Shown here: positions 34,823 to 48,564 of the stretch, in pieces
Layout: each line of letters begins with the position of its first letter
Position numbering within the stretch: position 1 is the stretch's first letter
NCBI GenBank assembly: GCA_948567375.1
Contig: OX419761.1
Location: forward strand, 33,358,501-33,422,500
DNA length: 64,000 nt
Source: Lunularia cruciata
Taxonomy: Eukaryota > Streptophyta > Marchantiopsida > Lunulariales > Lunulariaceae
Direction: 5' to 3'
The notes under the pieces: model-generated
Databases searched by the model: none
What the model saw: only the letters and a program-made list of their open reading frames with translations
What the model was told of the DNA's origin: nothing
Made by a program: the position numbers and the translations under genes

Positions 34823-36365
34823 TGAACAGTCATACTGAATAAATTCACTTCAAATTCGCGGATCATGCAGCAAAATATGAATCTCATCGAGTTTACAATG
34901 TGCATAAGCATGTCAAATGCTCAATTGCCCACAACAGACATAACGCTTCTCCACTTCTTGGTGACACTAGGTATATTGATTGAGGAAGTCCATACGCTTT
35001 GTTCAAATTCAAGTCAATTCAAATACTTTTTGGCGAATGCTATTTGGACATCTATCAATGTATCACCATATGACTCCTACTTTCAAATACAAATTTTCAA
35101 AGGAGGTTGAGAACACTACTTCCCTCCAGCCAGGAATATAATTCCCCAATTATGATCACAGATAATCATGATATAGTTTTGCGAGGAGACGTGAATGATA
35201 GATAGCCTTCAGGAGGTCAGTTAAGCAGGTAGATTCCAAGAAGCAGTTCGAGGTAGTTTGCTGATGAATGTTATTGCTGGAAAGACTTGACTTGACATCC
35301 CTTACTCCACTACTTCTGTATGGACCAAGATTGCCTGGCTACTGATTATAACCTTGAAGCTTTCCAAAACACTAGAATTTGACTTTTGTTTCGTCATGTT
35401 TGCAAGTGTTGGATGAAGGGGAAAGAACTACTTGATATACACACGGACACGCGAGCATCCAGCATCCAAGAGATGAGTATCTCTTGGTGGAAGTCTTTCC
35501 ACAACATTCAGGTTTCTGGTGTATAAATTTGATAAGATCCATGTACATCTGATCTCTAGATCCATATAAGTGTGAGTAGTACCCCCGTAAAAACGAACGT
35601 GATTTGAGTAAAGTACAAGTACATACAATCTAACGCAAAAACCATAGTAAATAAACCTTCGATCTCACTCGTAGTTGATGTTTTCATCTTCGACGAGCGG
35701 ATGAAATAAATGCCATTTGAGTGATCATAGAAACAAACTTAGATGGACAATTTGATTATCTGGAGGTAATGTCTACCCGATACAGAAGAAAACTATAAAT
35801 CCCGATACTAATTTGTCTAACTTTCCAACAAATACCAATAAAAAATATACGTTTAATCCGAATTGAAATGGGAGTAAACACTCATTTGCTCAATGAGTGC
35901 ATGAGTGGGACATGAGCATTTAGTCACGAGTGAATGCTTAGAACGAAAATGAACTCAAATTGTCCTCACCCTTTGTGATGGCAAGGACTATGACCCAGAC
36001 CATACGTCTTTCAAGTCCATCTAGTCTTAAAGCTGCAAATGAGGACAACACTGGGTTTATCGCCAGCATCTATAACTCTTGTATCCAGGTTTATAGCATC
36101 CGTAATACCGTAAGATGTTACCACCATACTAAGAGGAGTCAAAACTTAGTATCCCCGAGGTAATACATAGGACAGTCAACATGCCGCTCATAGAGTCTCA
36201 GGTCAGTCAAAATAGGTACTTCAACTTTGAATATATTTCTTTTGTTAATGGAGGCGGCTGGTTCCCATTTCCATGCCAGTAGATATGGACTGAATATTTC
36301 AGGTGGGAGCCAGCTGTTCAGAAAAAAGTTAGAAATTAGTTTGTAGATCGGGGTAGAAGAATGAG
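34823..36365 (+). other. Spacer before tRNA-Ala, nothing recognised
   Basis: No open frame above about 80 codons and no repeat of the window's families. Confidence 0.4.
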
Positions 36366-36438
36366 GGGGGTGTAGCTCACATGGTAGAGCGATCGCTTTG
36401 CATGCGATAGGCACGGGGATCGATACCCCGCACCTCCA
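36366..36438 (+). tRNA. tRNA-Ala (anticodon TGC)
   Basis: This is a 73-nt intronless cloverleaf. The acceptor stem is GGGGGTG/CACCTCC with the G3-U70 wobble that marks alanine tRNAs, and the discriminator is A. The D arm is GCTC/GAGC, the anticodon stem ATCGC/GCGAT with loop TTTGCAT, and the T stem CGGGG/CCCCG. The T loop is ATCGATA, with A at position 54 instead of T, which also alters the B box of the internal RNA polymerase III promoter (GGATCGATACC for GGTTCGANNCC). All stems pair. Confidence 0.92.
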
Positions 36439-36915
36439 ATTGGAGATCAGATCTTCCGACTCCTCCCTTGAAGTTTTCTTCCGATGGACTTGTCGTCGAG
36501 TTCTTGCTGTTCGAAGCTAATGTACCTTAAGAGGGCAGACCAGATTAGCCTATGAGCGTTACCTCTGCAACATCTGTTTTATCCGTTATTACTGAGTTCA
36601 TCGTCCTGCTCTTACCTGTGCTGTATATCGCAGAAAATCTACCCTTTTCTGCAAAAGCTACTGCAATCCAAATTTGTGTATGAGCGTTACTTTAGTATGT
36701 TGTTATACCCCCGTGAAGCAAAAATAAATTGAAATCGTCGATAGTTTAAGAATACCGCGGTCTCCTTTGTCTACAATCTATCAATGGTTGTGACAGAGAG
36801 AATTAGTATCACGCTTCAGCATAACGAGTTCATAGAGAGATGTTTGATGCTTTTAATCTACGATGTAGATCACATCTCACTGCATTCCTGGAACATAATT
36901 TACCTCCTTTACATC

Positions 36916-37047
36916 TTAGGTGCGGTAGGGCAGATTTCTCATATAGACTCTATTGGGGCTTAGCCCCATTTAACCTTTTTTTCTCTCCCTTGTATGGCTT
37001 GATGGGGTCTTCCCATCCTTCGTTTTTTCTACGCGGTCGCCTGCTTA
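36916..37047 (+). mobile_element. LINE-tail insertion (132 bp) with 8-bp target duplication
   Basis: It begins ttaggtgcggtagggcagatttct, identical to 23380-23400 in the larger LINE, includes the last codons and stop of its polyprotein, and runs through the 3' tail (cttcccatccttcg). tttacatc flanks it at 36908-36915 and 37048-37055. Confidence 0.85.
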
Positions 37048-37055
37048 TTTACATC

Positions 37056-39300
37056 CTTTTGTTTCCAAATCATTTGATTGTGTAAATCACATTTTTACTT
37101 TGATTAGCATTGCCTTCGTTTACTTTCATTTCCCAGAAAAACAAACTTTGAGTTATATCTTTGCAATGGATGATGGACGAAATGACCCTCCTGTTGATGT
37201 TGTTGATTGTTGATTCTGATAAGGGTGTATATTGGAGGAATTGTCTCATGTTTCTTGTTTTCTAGAGAGGTATTATTCAGTAATCTCGTAAGTTTACTAC
37301 TTCCATCTTCCTAGACGATATCGACCATATCGGTCGACATAGAGTGCTTGTTCATCCCTTACCATTACCTTCTTTCACTTTCACTACTCTCGAGTGCACA
37401 CTGAGTCTTTCATCAGCTTTCCCATGCGTTAGTGCACACACTCTATCGATTCACTCAGCAGTTCCGTACTTCAGGTCGTCACAAGTTACCCAATCAAATG
37501 TGTTCGCAGGCTTTCATGTGATACATACACACGATTCTAGTGTGATTTTGGTGTCATCAGACACAAGTTTCTGGTCAATCTGCCATTCTCGAAACTATAC
37601 ACAGGCATAACGAGTTGGATGGTTCCACAGTTCGCTACATGATAACTAGCGCAGCCTCACCTATACATAGGCAGTTAGTTCACTCTACCTCCGAACTAAT
37701 TATTGTGTATCTTTACCTCAATTGAGCAATCGTCCTTTCGGTTATCTGGATCTATGACCATTGACTCAATTTCTTGAGTCTTTTCATAGCCCCCAGTCCT
37801 TTTATGATTAAATTCTCTGTGACTCTTGCAGTACAGTCCATTCCACTTTCTATTCTGTATACTGGCTGTAATAAGGCTTTAGCATGAGACATTTCCCTTG
37901 GCTCTTCGAATCACAGATCGGTTCGCCCATGACATCTAGGATAAACTCAGCTGAAACCAGCCGTTTCAGCTTTCTTTCAGCGTGGATGGTCGCCCCTAAA
38001 AGTTTGCATGTAGTGGATAATGAGTACATTTTCGTTGGGCCTCTTCGGTTCACTAATCGCTCTAACATTCTTTGCTTCAACGTATCATTTTCCGTATACA
38101 AAACGTATCATTTTCCGCATATCAGCTTAGTCAGTTTAGTTGTTTTTCTGTGTTCAGACCTCGCTCCACGACCATGGTTTTGTAAGTCCACTGGTAAAGC
38201 TCCTGTCACACTCAGGCTCCCCCTTTCTGTGAGTCTATACAGATTAGTTGTCGCTGTACTCGTCCTACTTCCGCAGCATCTTTCTGATCTGTGCAGATGC
38301 ATGGAGAGTAGCCCCAGTCTCTCCCATATTACATAGCTCTAAAACCTCTCGTTGCAACATACTCATATTTTGTGCCTTGGATCTTGGATCGTCGTCCCAT
38401 AGGCAATCTTTCTGAGTTTCCTCAGCCACTGTCGTACAATTTCTGACCTCCGTAGTGGCTCTCCGGTTGTGTACACTGCACGGTTCCAATAAGCCGTTCT
38501 TTCTCGAGCTCCTTGGAGCTCTCCACGTACATAGCTCCGCATCCACGCACTTCGACTTATCAGGGTCTTCTGAGCTCCTGATTTACGTGGTCAGACATGT
38601 TTTTCCTTTCGGTCTGAATCCCAGCACGTCAGCTCTGCCCATCTGCGCTTTTGCCTTTCTCTGCGCTTCTTCAAGTGCAGGTATTGGGCTCTTGGCCCTC
38701 AGGCTAGTACAATCTCCTACTACTACTCTGCTCTGCACAACACTGTTACCTTGGCATCTCTTCAGAACTCACTCATTGCTCTGCCTTGCCTTTTTGAGTG
38801 TTGCTTCTGCACGCGCGATGCTTTTCAGATGGATGTTTTTAGAACCTGATATTATGCGTAACAGTTGGTGACATCGTGCCTAGTTTGGACACTACAAACT
38901 CCTTGCTTAGGTGTAGCTAAAAGCATCTCAATCACGTCCGTCCTATGTTCGGCTGTCTGTCACTGCACTGAGAGATGAAGAAAGGACCCACCTCAGCATA
39001 AATTATTGAGGTGTGGAATATCAGTTCAAACATCAGGACTGGATTGCTGGAGATTAACAAAGCTGCAGCGCTGTAGAGCTTTCACTGTCTCACCTGACAC
39101 TGGAAAAACGGATATTTATTTAAATACCATAAACCCGCTCTTTCCGTGATTCCAAAACCAAAATGCGGCTCCATGACCTTCTCCACAAAACATACGACAA
39201 AACTGTGAGAAAAATCTATGTCGCAGTTTTTGTAGATTCGTTCCAGGGAGTTGTTCATCAACATCGAACTACTGTGTAAGTGCTATTTTGTTTACCGATT
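37056..39300 (-). other. Unresolved exon-like segments
   Basis: On the minus strand several charged open segments lie near good splice signals. The first is 39264-39094, ending FFQCQ at a CAG/GTGAGA donor. The second is 38818-38770 (RAEATLKKARQSNE), ending at a GTGAGT donor. Others are about 38708-38590 (ALEEAQRKAKAQMGRADVLG), 38546-38265 and 38101-37850. I could not join them into one gene and recognise no domain. They may be exons of one minus-strand gene, or chance. A 15-base unit (acgtatcattttccg) is duplicated near 38083 and 38105. Confidence 0.25.
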
Positions 39301-40402
39301 AGTTCATCTAATCTGAACTACTCTAAGCTGCTTTGTTTCGTTAAACTGCCCAGAAACGATTCTAGAACGACGACTGGTGTAAGTTCAACAATTTGACTGA
39401 CTAACATGATAAAATCGACAAAGAATGTCTTGAACGATGGGTTCCTGGTCTAGCGGTTCAACTGAATTACATTGTCTATAAAAGGTAACTCAATGTAAAT
39501 GGTATCATCTGGCTTGATAGAGAATCTCACTGATAAAAACAATTACCAAAACATGAACTAAGATCTCAGCATATGGACAGACACGTTTTCTAATCCAAGT
39601 TGATGAACAAATAACCTTTTATAAGAACTGTAGAAGTCAGCTTCACCAAAATCTCCAGTAGTGGGCTACAAGTTGCTAAGCTGTCAGGACGCATATTGTG
39701 TAATTTATATGAGAAATAATGTTATGCACCAATTTGATTTAAAGGAATTTCACAATATGATCTTGTTTATGCGTATTTCACATGTTCATGATCTTGTTTC
39801 AGTCTGACCCGGGAACGAGAGTTCTGCCTGGAACCAGTCGGAACCAGTCTGACAGCAAGAGTCGCCCGTGAACGAGAGTCTTCCCGAAACCAGTCGCCCA
39901 TGAAAGAGAGATTGTGTCAAAACGGGACATCACAGCGTGTACGCCTGCCTTGGTGACAGCAAAAATTTCATGCAACTTTTGTACATCTCCACCAGTCTGA
40001 ACAAACCTACTTATGAAATTGCTCTTAATCATTTTCCATCTGATCCAAGAAATGCCTGTTAACCAAAGTTAGAGGGTTTTTTAATTCAAACTGTCATTTT
40101 ATTAACTTGAGATCATCAGGCTATAGCAACTGGCTTCAGATCTTCAATGACATGACTCGTTATTTCATCCTCGGTTATGGAGGCGAAGTCCTGAAATACA
40201 TGTTAAACGCTTTGTATCAAAGAAAATCCTCCCATACATTGTCCACATATGCCCCTTGAGTGCTCGTCCATTACAGATCTACTAGGGCGTATCAGTTAGT
40301 TAGGGAGTTATCGGTTCCTGTCAAAAAGAAAACCCTCTCTGAGTTATTTTATGGTAGGTGAAACCAGGTACACATTTTGAATTATGGGTAAGCACCACAT
40401 CC

Positions 40403-40485
40403 CATAACATGCTCGACGGGGAAATTCATTCGTGTCACAAATTCATAACATGCTCAACGGGGAAAAGCAGTCGACTCACAAATTC
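40403..40485 (+). repeat. Two-copy tandem repeat, 41-bp period
   Basis: cataacatgctcgacgggga ... cacaaatt is repeated at 40444 with a few changes. Confidence 0.7.
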
Positions 40486-43234
40486 ACGGTGGGGTTTAGA
40501 GGGTGTACAGGAGGTGATAAATATTAATTAGGGGTAAATCAAGGTCTCTTGCTTCTACCGTTCATTATTTACAAAACCACGTGTAATAATTTTATTTATT
40601 TATGATTTCACATACATGTCTCTCTCATATGTACTCATTTCATATACATACACTCTTAAATCCCATTTTGCCCCGAAACATAATGAGACTTCCCGCTTCA
40701 CCACAGTGCTTTTCATGCTTTTCGTGCTTTACAGGACCAGCTTCACTGCCGTAATTTGCCATATGTTTTCCAACTGAGACACCCTAGTGTGTTTGGCAAT
40801 GGGGCATTTATAGAGTACTAAACACTAAGTTTATCGGATCGCATGGGCATGACTGCGGATCGTTCCACTACATGCAAAGTAGTCTCTATGAACGCACGGC
40901 CGACAAAGTAGCGCGGCCGACTCTCAGTCACGACACGGCAGATTATTCATTTGTTTGAAACAGGGTCATACGGTGATATACAAAAATAGGGTCATATTGT
41001 GAAATTTTTCTATTAAAAAGTTCTTACAAGATGATGAGCCTTTTGCCGGTAAATGACTTTTGAACTCTGCGTCGGTTCCCCAACCATCGGTTTGAAGAAT
41101 TGCACGCTGACAACTTTGAACAAAATATCATGAGCCAGAAATGCAAACTGCTGTATATAGGAACCTGATTATGATCAAGGTCTACTCCAGCTGCCCAGCA
41201 TGGCTGAGCTTCCTATAACCAGCAGGTTTATAATCAAAACAGACGATTGTCCTTTCTGCAGTTGTTTGTCAAGCAATGCATGCTCCAAAGACTTAACGAA
41301 ACGAATGCGATCTAGGGTCTAGACTTCCAGATTGATGCATGCATATTTCCTAGACACAAGAGTTTCGCAGAGTGTTTCCTCGGAAGGATCTGATTGAATG
41401 TGCATGGTTGAAAGTTGGGAACATCTACCCATACATGCCATGGATGAGAAAGATACCTATGGGTAGATTTGTGGTCACGGTTCTAGTTGTGGTGACTTAA
41501 TTTGGAGGCAGTTCCTGAAGAGTGTTTCCAGACCTAAAACTGACGACACCACAACATTTGCTACGCGATGCTTCAAGTTGGTGAAGAACAAAGTTCACAT
41601 GCTGGGGGCTATGATGGAAGGGAGCAGCGTGTATCTAGAAAATGTTCACATGTATACAGGACTGACATCTTCCATTTATTCTACATTAGCAGTCATTCTG
41701 TCGTTTGAAGTCCACGCACAGCAGCCAATGACTTATATTCGAACACAGCTAGGCGTGACCCAGATGGACGATGATAACAGTGCTGAAACTCTCTCCGTAA
41801 CTAATCTGTGATGAACAAATTCTCATTTTTTCCCAAGGTCGATAATCTACAGCCTGCATACCTAATCTATTAACCCCACAAATTCAACATCTCATAATGT
41901 TAACACTTGCCCTAAAGATGAACCAAATTATTGAGTGTTACGATCATCATGTCACTCATGTCAGAGAGATGGTAACATATTGTGTAATCTCGCACAGACA
42001 ACAATCTATCACGTAAGATCTACATCAAGCACCTCGACCATAGGCGGGTATCTTACTGGTAGGACTTACATGCAGGTTGATCAGGAGACCTTCACTTTTT
42101 TGAACTTCACCCTAAATTATGCGGATGTCCTCACCTCTCTTGCATCACTTTTCCACTTCATGACCTGAGTGGTAATGAGATCGTCAGGGTTTTTATGCTA
42201 CTGAATCTTTCATGAAAAGGGTTTGCACCCTTCTCCCTGGAGGATCTACTTCTCTAAGAACGACAAGCCACCCCAACAAACCAGAATCCATGATTCTATT
42301 CTTCTCTATCAAGCTCTCAGTGGATTCAACTCTTTCGTGGTAGTGTCAACTTTAAAATGCAGACGAGAAGGGAAATAGATGGAAAGGACTCCATCAAGTC
42401 TAAACATGCAATTGTTCATCCATATTGTGCTTATGTGCGAATTTTGACACTAAACCTTCCGTTTCACACACATTTCATTGTAGTCTTCAGTATCGATGGA
42501 ATTAGATTAGTGCAGAAAGCAAATGCTTTGATATGTGACCTCGTATGAGATTGGGAGAATCAGCTCCTCTGACCAAGCGCCCCCGGGATGATGGAGGATA
42601 AAAACTAAAGGACCTGTTCAGAAAGAGAAATGCAGTGTAGTATATTCCGAACGAAAGAGTTAGTCCGAGGATATCAGATACAGCTAAAATATATTGTTGT
42701 TCTATGCCGCAAACAGTATCTGCAAGTTTGTGCTCTGATTTCCTTTCTATTCATCATACGTAAACACCCGGAGAGTGATGTTTCAGGCCGCAGCCAAGTT
42801 GCACAGAGAGAATCAATCCAGAGTCTTATTGAAGAACTGTGTACTTCTTTGAGTGATGAGATTGATCTTTTCAGCAGCAATCATCAGGCTGAGTTCTAAA
42901 GGCACAATATTTGTGTGTTGATGATGGCCCTGTTTGCAATGATGGTTCAATCGGAGAGAAGAAAAATGTGAACGACCTTCAAGTAGCTCAGATTCAAAAT
43001 CGATTTTGCGTGGCAGTCAAAGTTTGACGCGGAGTTGGTCAGGCGTAAGGCTCGCAAGATGTAGTATTACAGTACATCATTCGGTACACTGATCATGGAG
43101 AAGCTGATCAGCTACAAGATTATTGTTATGCAATAAACAAGATGCGGATAGGATGAAAATCCGTAAAATATCTAGCAAGAACATTACATCCCAGGTGTTC
43201 TGCACGCCTTCGCGGAACGTAACCTCTAGTTGTA

Positions 43235-43447
43235 GTTCTCTATGGCATCAAAGGTGTCAACAACAGTTTCTGCGGGTTCTAGGTTTCTTTTTCTTGACCT
43301 AAGTACATCAAACAAGCAAATCATGTCAGAGGACAAGATGTGGATCTGTCGTTCTCTATTGCATCAACTGTGTCAATCACAGTACCTGGTGCTTCTAGGT
43401 CTCGTTCACCATTAACGAAGCGAACTTGACGAGGCGAATCATGTCAG
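43235..43447 (+). repeat. Two-copy tandem duplication, about 116-bp period
   Basis: The copy from 43235 (gttctctatggcatcaaagg ... aatcatgtcag) is repeated from 43351 (gttctctattgcatcaactg ... aatcatgtcag) with moderate divergence. On the minus strand both encode a TV[IV]DT[VF]DAIEN-like stretch but not in an open frame. Confidence 0.65.
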
Positions 43448-44649
43448 TGAGATACAGAACGTCAGGTGATGAGGACAACATAATGACACTAAAGAATAGG
43501 AAAAGCAGAAAAGTATCAATAGATTTATTTCTTAGAGAATCAAATTGGAGGCCGTCTGATTACAGGCTTACACATCTTGTTGACGGGTTTATCTATGTGC
43601 TGCGCATGTCACCATCCAGCTCGCTCGTGGCCTCCATTGCTAAATTGGCACACCATTTGCGTTTCTCTTTTCTGTTTACTGTTCAACGTAATGACCCAGG
43701 CAGGCCATGTCTCCTTAGGTATAGAGGTCTAAAACTTTCAAGTCAAATTTCTATTTCAAGCTCTTCATCACCATTCTCCCGCCCATGTTAGGAGACAATC
43801 CAGTCTTGTCACAAGTTTCTTCATGAAGATGGACGGGTAAAATTTCGTCTACTGCTGCTCAATCTTTCCAACCTGCGTTCTGTTTCTCTTCCAGAAAAGC
43901 CTTCATTTTTTAAATCAATTCATGCTTTCCCTGCCTATGAGATGCAATGCTTATATCCGCGTTCTCAAGATTCACCGCATTAAGATCGGAAAGTCATTGT
44001 TCGCAAAGCAGTAAATATTCACTCCCGAGCGGCACTTCCATCGATTGGGGGCCTCCTTCGGCCACAATTCTTCCACAACAATTTTGTTGCAACTTCTGCA
44101 CTGACCAGCATTTTTATGCAGACATCAAGCAAGAATTTGGAACGCATATAAAATCTCCTACGTCACATTCTAGTGGAAAGAGATTATACAACCTACCGGA
44201 TGTCTTGCGTGCTTTCCACTCCTTGGTTTCTCCATCAGATACACGTAGATATATTGGGTTGATTCAACAAATTCCATCCAACAAGATTTTACCAAAGAAG
44301 GGGAACACGGGCTTTCTTTAACAATGTACATTCCTTTAACGGAGAAGCGAACAAGATTGACCGAGTGTGGCCCAAAATCAATGAGCCACACTAGCAGCCG
44401 ATGTGGCGCTTAGCTAGGACCCAATTGACGTAAATATACAATGCTTAGACCGAGATAGTCTAACGCAGCTCTACCCGGGGAAGAATCTAAAAATTGGGCG
44501 AGCTAACCCAACCTACTATTGTGAAATTTGAAGTATCATGAGTTTATGTAGTCGGAAGTGACAACCCGCACTGCAACCGATTGATTTGCAGAACACTTTC
44601 CAGATAGAAAGGTGCTGATGTGGTACCCTTGTCCGTGCGCGCCACTGCT

Positions 44650-44985
<336 letters not shown>

Positions 44986-45115
44986 TTACAACGATGGTGT
45001 TGGATAATCAAATTGACGAACCCTTGCCGCTATCAACCTCTCACCAATTTCACCTCCACCTGAAGTCTGAAACTCAATTGAACGCAGATGTGATTCTCAC
45101 GACCCTGAGAGATGC

Positions 45116-45152
45116 AGTATATACGACACGGCACACGGGGTCCTGATCCGTG
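45116..45152 (-). promoter_or_regulatory. H4 promoter: TATA-like box and octamer-like element
   Basis: On the minus strand GTATATACT (45116-45124) lies about 155 bases before the H4 ATG. CACGGATC (45145-45152) lies about 20 bases further upstream and differs by one base from the plant histone octamer CGCGGATC. The assignment rests on position and similarity. Confidence 0.5.
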
Positions 45153-45199
45153 TAGTACTTCCAGCATCAGAGGGCTTTCTCTCGTCCGATCAGGGATCG

Positions 45200-48100
45200 A
45201 ACGGACAGCGCATCTACTTGGAAGATCTGCTTCAAAAGCCAGGAAGTCATTCTTCACTCAACCGATCGACGGCTGAGATTCGAAAGTACGCTATTTGAAA
45301 TTTGAAAAATGACAATCGCGCATCCTGGAGGAACGAGTTGTGCTTCTTATAATTGACGACCGGGGCCGTCGATTTTGTGCCATGTCAGCGATCCTAGTAT
45401 CCTACAATTTGTGGGCAACTGGAAACTCAAAGCCGGAAGATCCTCCACCTTTCAACCGGTAAGTATTGTCGGACACTAAACACGGCGACTGTGCGGATGG
45501 AGTAGTGATAGATTTGTCTTCCAGGGAGCGCTGCGAAAATTTTCCCACTTATAAAATAATTTTTAACTAAGGGAGGTACTTCAGTTTCAGCTCAATCTAC
45601 TTGGGTGGCACGAGAGATGTTCCTTGACACTTCCCAACACTAATCAGGCCTCTAATTTCCTATTTATTGTATAGGTATATGAAATTTAAGAAATAGTGTG
45701 ATGACACAAGAACCTAATGTTCCAAAATTCTAATCTCATTCTGGTGTTCCTTCCCATTCCATAAGATATTAATCGCAATAAATTAATAAATAAAAGCTGT
45801 AAACTGTGTTTTGATTTCAGGATTCATTTAAAAGTTTTGTTATGTTTCTTTTTCAACCAAATGGTGAGATCTTTTGTTATATTCAGTATCATCACAGGTG
45901 TTGTGAACAGCCCTTTCGGAATCCGTTTCACTTTTACGTACTTGTAAAATTCAGTTAATTTTTGTTGAAATCTTACTTTACGGTGAAATTAAAGAATTTT
46001 CAATATTTATTGTTTAAAATAAATAAACATGTAATACGAGAAAGAAATGTGATGTCTAGACAAAGATAGGTAATTGTGATCTGATCTTATAAATTTGAAA
46101 TCTAGTCATTCGATAACTTAATTTCTCCTATTATTTAAGGAAAATAGGAAACCCACTTCACCTTTTCTGCTCATCCTCTCACATTAAATCTCAACCAATC
46201 AGATATTGCGATGGCTTAGTCAAGAGTGGTATAAGAACACGAAAGAAAGTTCAGAGACATGAACTAACACCAAAGTGATAATAGAAAGAATAATGGTAAG
46301 AACAGATGAGTAAGAGAGAAAACTCACGTTGGGTTTTTGTTAAGCATATACCCGGAATCAAACAATCTGATTGGCTAGTATCGTCCGGTGAGGTGAATGA
46401 ACAGACAAAGTGAGGTAGGTTTACTACTTCCCTTATAAATTGTTGACTGGGTAAATCCAAGCGGATACTAACAAGCTATGAAGAAAATTTTGTTCTTGTC
46501 TTTTATAAAATAAAATAATTAAAATCATATATAAATTTATTTTATATTTTCTATCTAAATAATATTCTTAATTATCCTGATTTCATAGGATAAAACTATT
46601 CAATTTATAAAAAATGGTTTGCATGTATATAATGAAGCACCAAAAATCTCTTGAACTTCACAACTATGTAATGAAGACCAATGCAAAACATTTTATCTCT
46701 AAATCATAGTTATAGAATAGGTCTCCTTGATTGCTACGATAACTTAATATTCTACTTCTAATCTATTTACCTCTTTGAATTAGTTAAAAAAACCTTTTCC
46801 AAAGGTTTTTATGGAGCTTAAAATAAGTTATGTACTGTATTTTTTGGTTATATGGCCTTCTTTATAATTAGTGGAAATAGAATTGAGATGTTTTGCAAAG
46901 AGATTAGTATGTATATTAGATAAATTTGGAAAGGAAAATTTTTTAATCATATGAAAATCTTTATTAATAATGAAAAATAAAATCCTCTAAAAATATATTT
47001 TATATTTTATATTCTATTCATTCATGAAAATTCAAGATAATAAGATGAAATCTAAATTTAATATAATCAATGATCTCATATTACTAAATGTTTAGCATAC
47101 GAATGTTGAGCATCTCCAAATAAACTTTGATGTCTCTAAGTGCATAACTATATAAAAGATAGAAATATAAAGTCAAATCATCATCCCACACCAAGGGTGG
47201 ACAATATGGTGTTTAATAAAATACTAACATATTCTATTAATACAAAGTTAATAAAAAAATGTCTCACTTGGAACTCATTATGATATTCCATGTATTCATT
47301 ACCTAACTCTCTTATGAGCTACTTAACCAACTAGTTTACTCGTCAAAAGACTTTGCAAGCTAGTCATTCCTTTTAGTGTAAATTAAATGTAAACTCTAAT
47401 CTTACTTGTGATTAACCAAAATTGTTACAAATCTACATGCTCTAAATTTAATGTCCTTATTGTAATCTCCTTCAAAATTTCAACTAACAATGATGCAATA
47501 GCTAGATTAGCTTAAGATTAATATATGGTTTTATTAACATGTATCTTGGATATACTTTTCAGCTAGACAAGTACTCAATCTTTGATGTTTATTGAAATTT
47601 TAACTTTTAACATGTCCTCTATATTAGATTCCTCATTGTTGTCTTTCAAATGGGGCAAGAGTGGTTGTTTGCACACATTTGTAAATTATGTAGAATGGAG
47701 CTAATTCTCCCTTAAAATAAATGAATTACAAACATGTGGTTTCATGTTAGATTGAAACTAAAGTCCACTATCAAAATTGTTCTATGCTTGTAAATGGATT
47801 AATGCTCACAAACTAGTCTCTATTTTTCTAAGGAAAATTGGCTAAGGATAACCAATGTTTAATGGATCAATCTTTTATGTCTCTAATAAAGATAGTTGTG
47901 CATGGATAAACACACCTCATCTCCATTTTGGACTCCAAATCTTTCCAATGTACGTTAGTATATTACTTCTATAGATAAAAAATAACAAAATTTTCCTTGA
48001 TAAGTTTGTGATGACACACCTATGCTTCACTTGAGAAAAATTTTGTTTTTTTGTTACATTTGTATTCAATACAAAGTAATGCAGAAGGTTGGGAACAAAG

Positions 48101-48564
48101 ACAAAAATGGTACTAGTTGTTGAAAAAATACCTCACAAAGTAAAGAAGACAAGATGAAGTTTAAAAAGGCTTTGCATTAGAGGCGTAAATCACTCATATA
48201 ATAACTATGACCTAGTTCAAATTGAGGTGTAGGAGTAGCTAGACACTCCTATCATATCAAATACCAAATAGTGGCAAAGTCAATATGGTTTAGATTTGTG
48301 ATCATTTAAATTCCTTGTGATTGAATCCTTTCCATTCTCCACTTCCTATTTGTGCACTATGTTTGTGTGAGATGCCTTGATAGTTGGCGCATTGGAGCTT
48401 TGGTGTGCTCTTGGTAATGAGGCTAGATTGATGAACAATGAGACGACATGTGTCTCTCTAATGAAGTAGAAAGTGATGAGCTATAGACCATGAGAGTGAA
48501 TATTGTGATTGTAGGTTACATGTTGCACTTTCTCCTAGTGTAGTTGTCACAATTGGAGTTATAT
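45200..48564 (+). other. Transition to AT-rich DNA, no gene seen
   Basis: Base composition drops sharply after about 45.55 kb. There are only short frames. No recognised repeat appears until the LTR at 48565. Confidence 0.45.

Larger units (their letters stand above)
39301..44649 (+). other. Intergenic, with short frames and small tandem repeats
   Basis: No gene is recognised. Plus-strand frames that might be exons are 41578-41811, 42787-42899 (ESIQSLIEELCTSLSDEIDL), 43426-43791 and 43947-44321. None has a known motif. Near 39805-39905 short units (gaacgagagt, accagtcg) are repeated. Confidence 0.3.
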
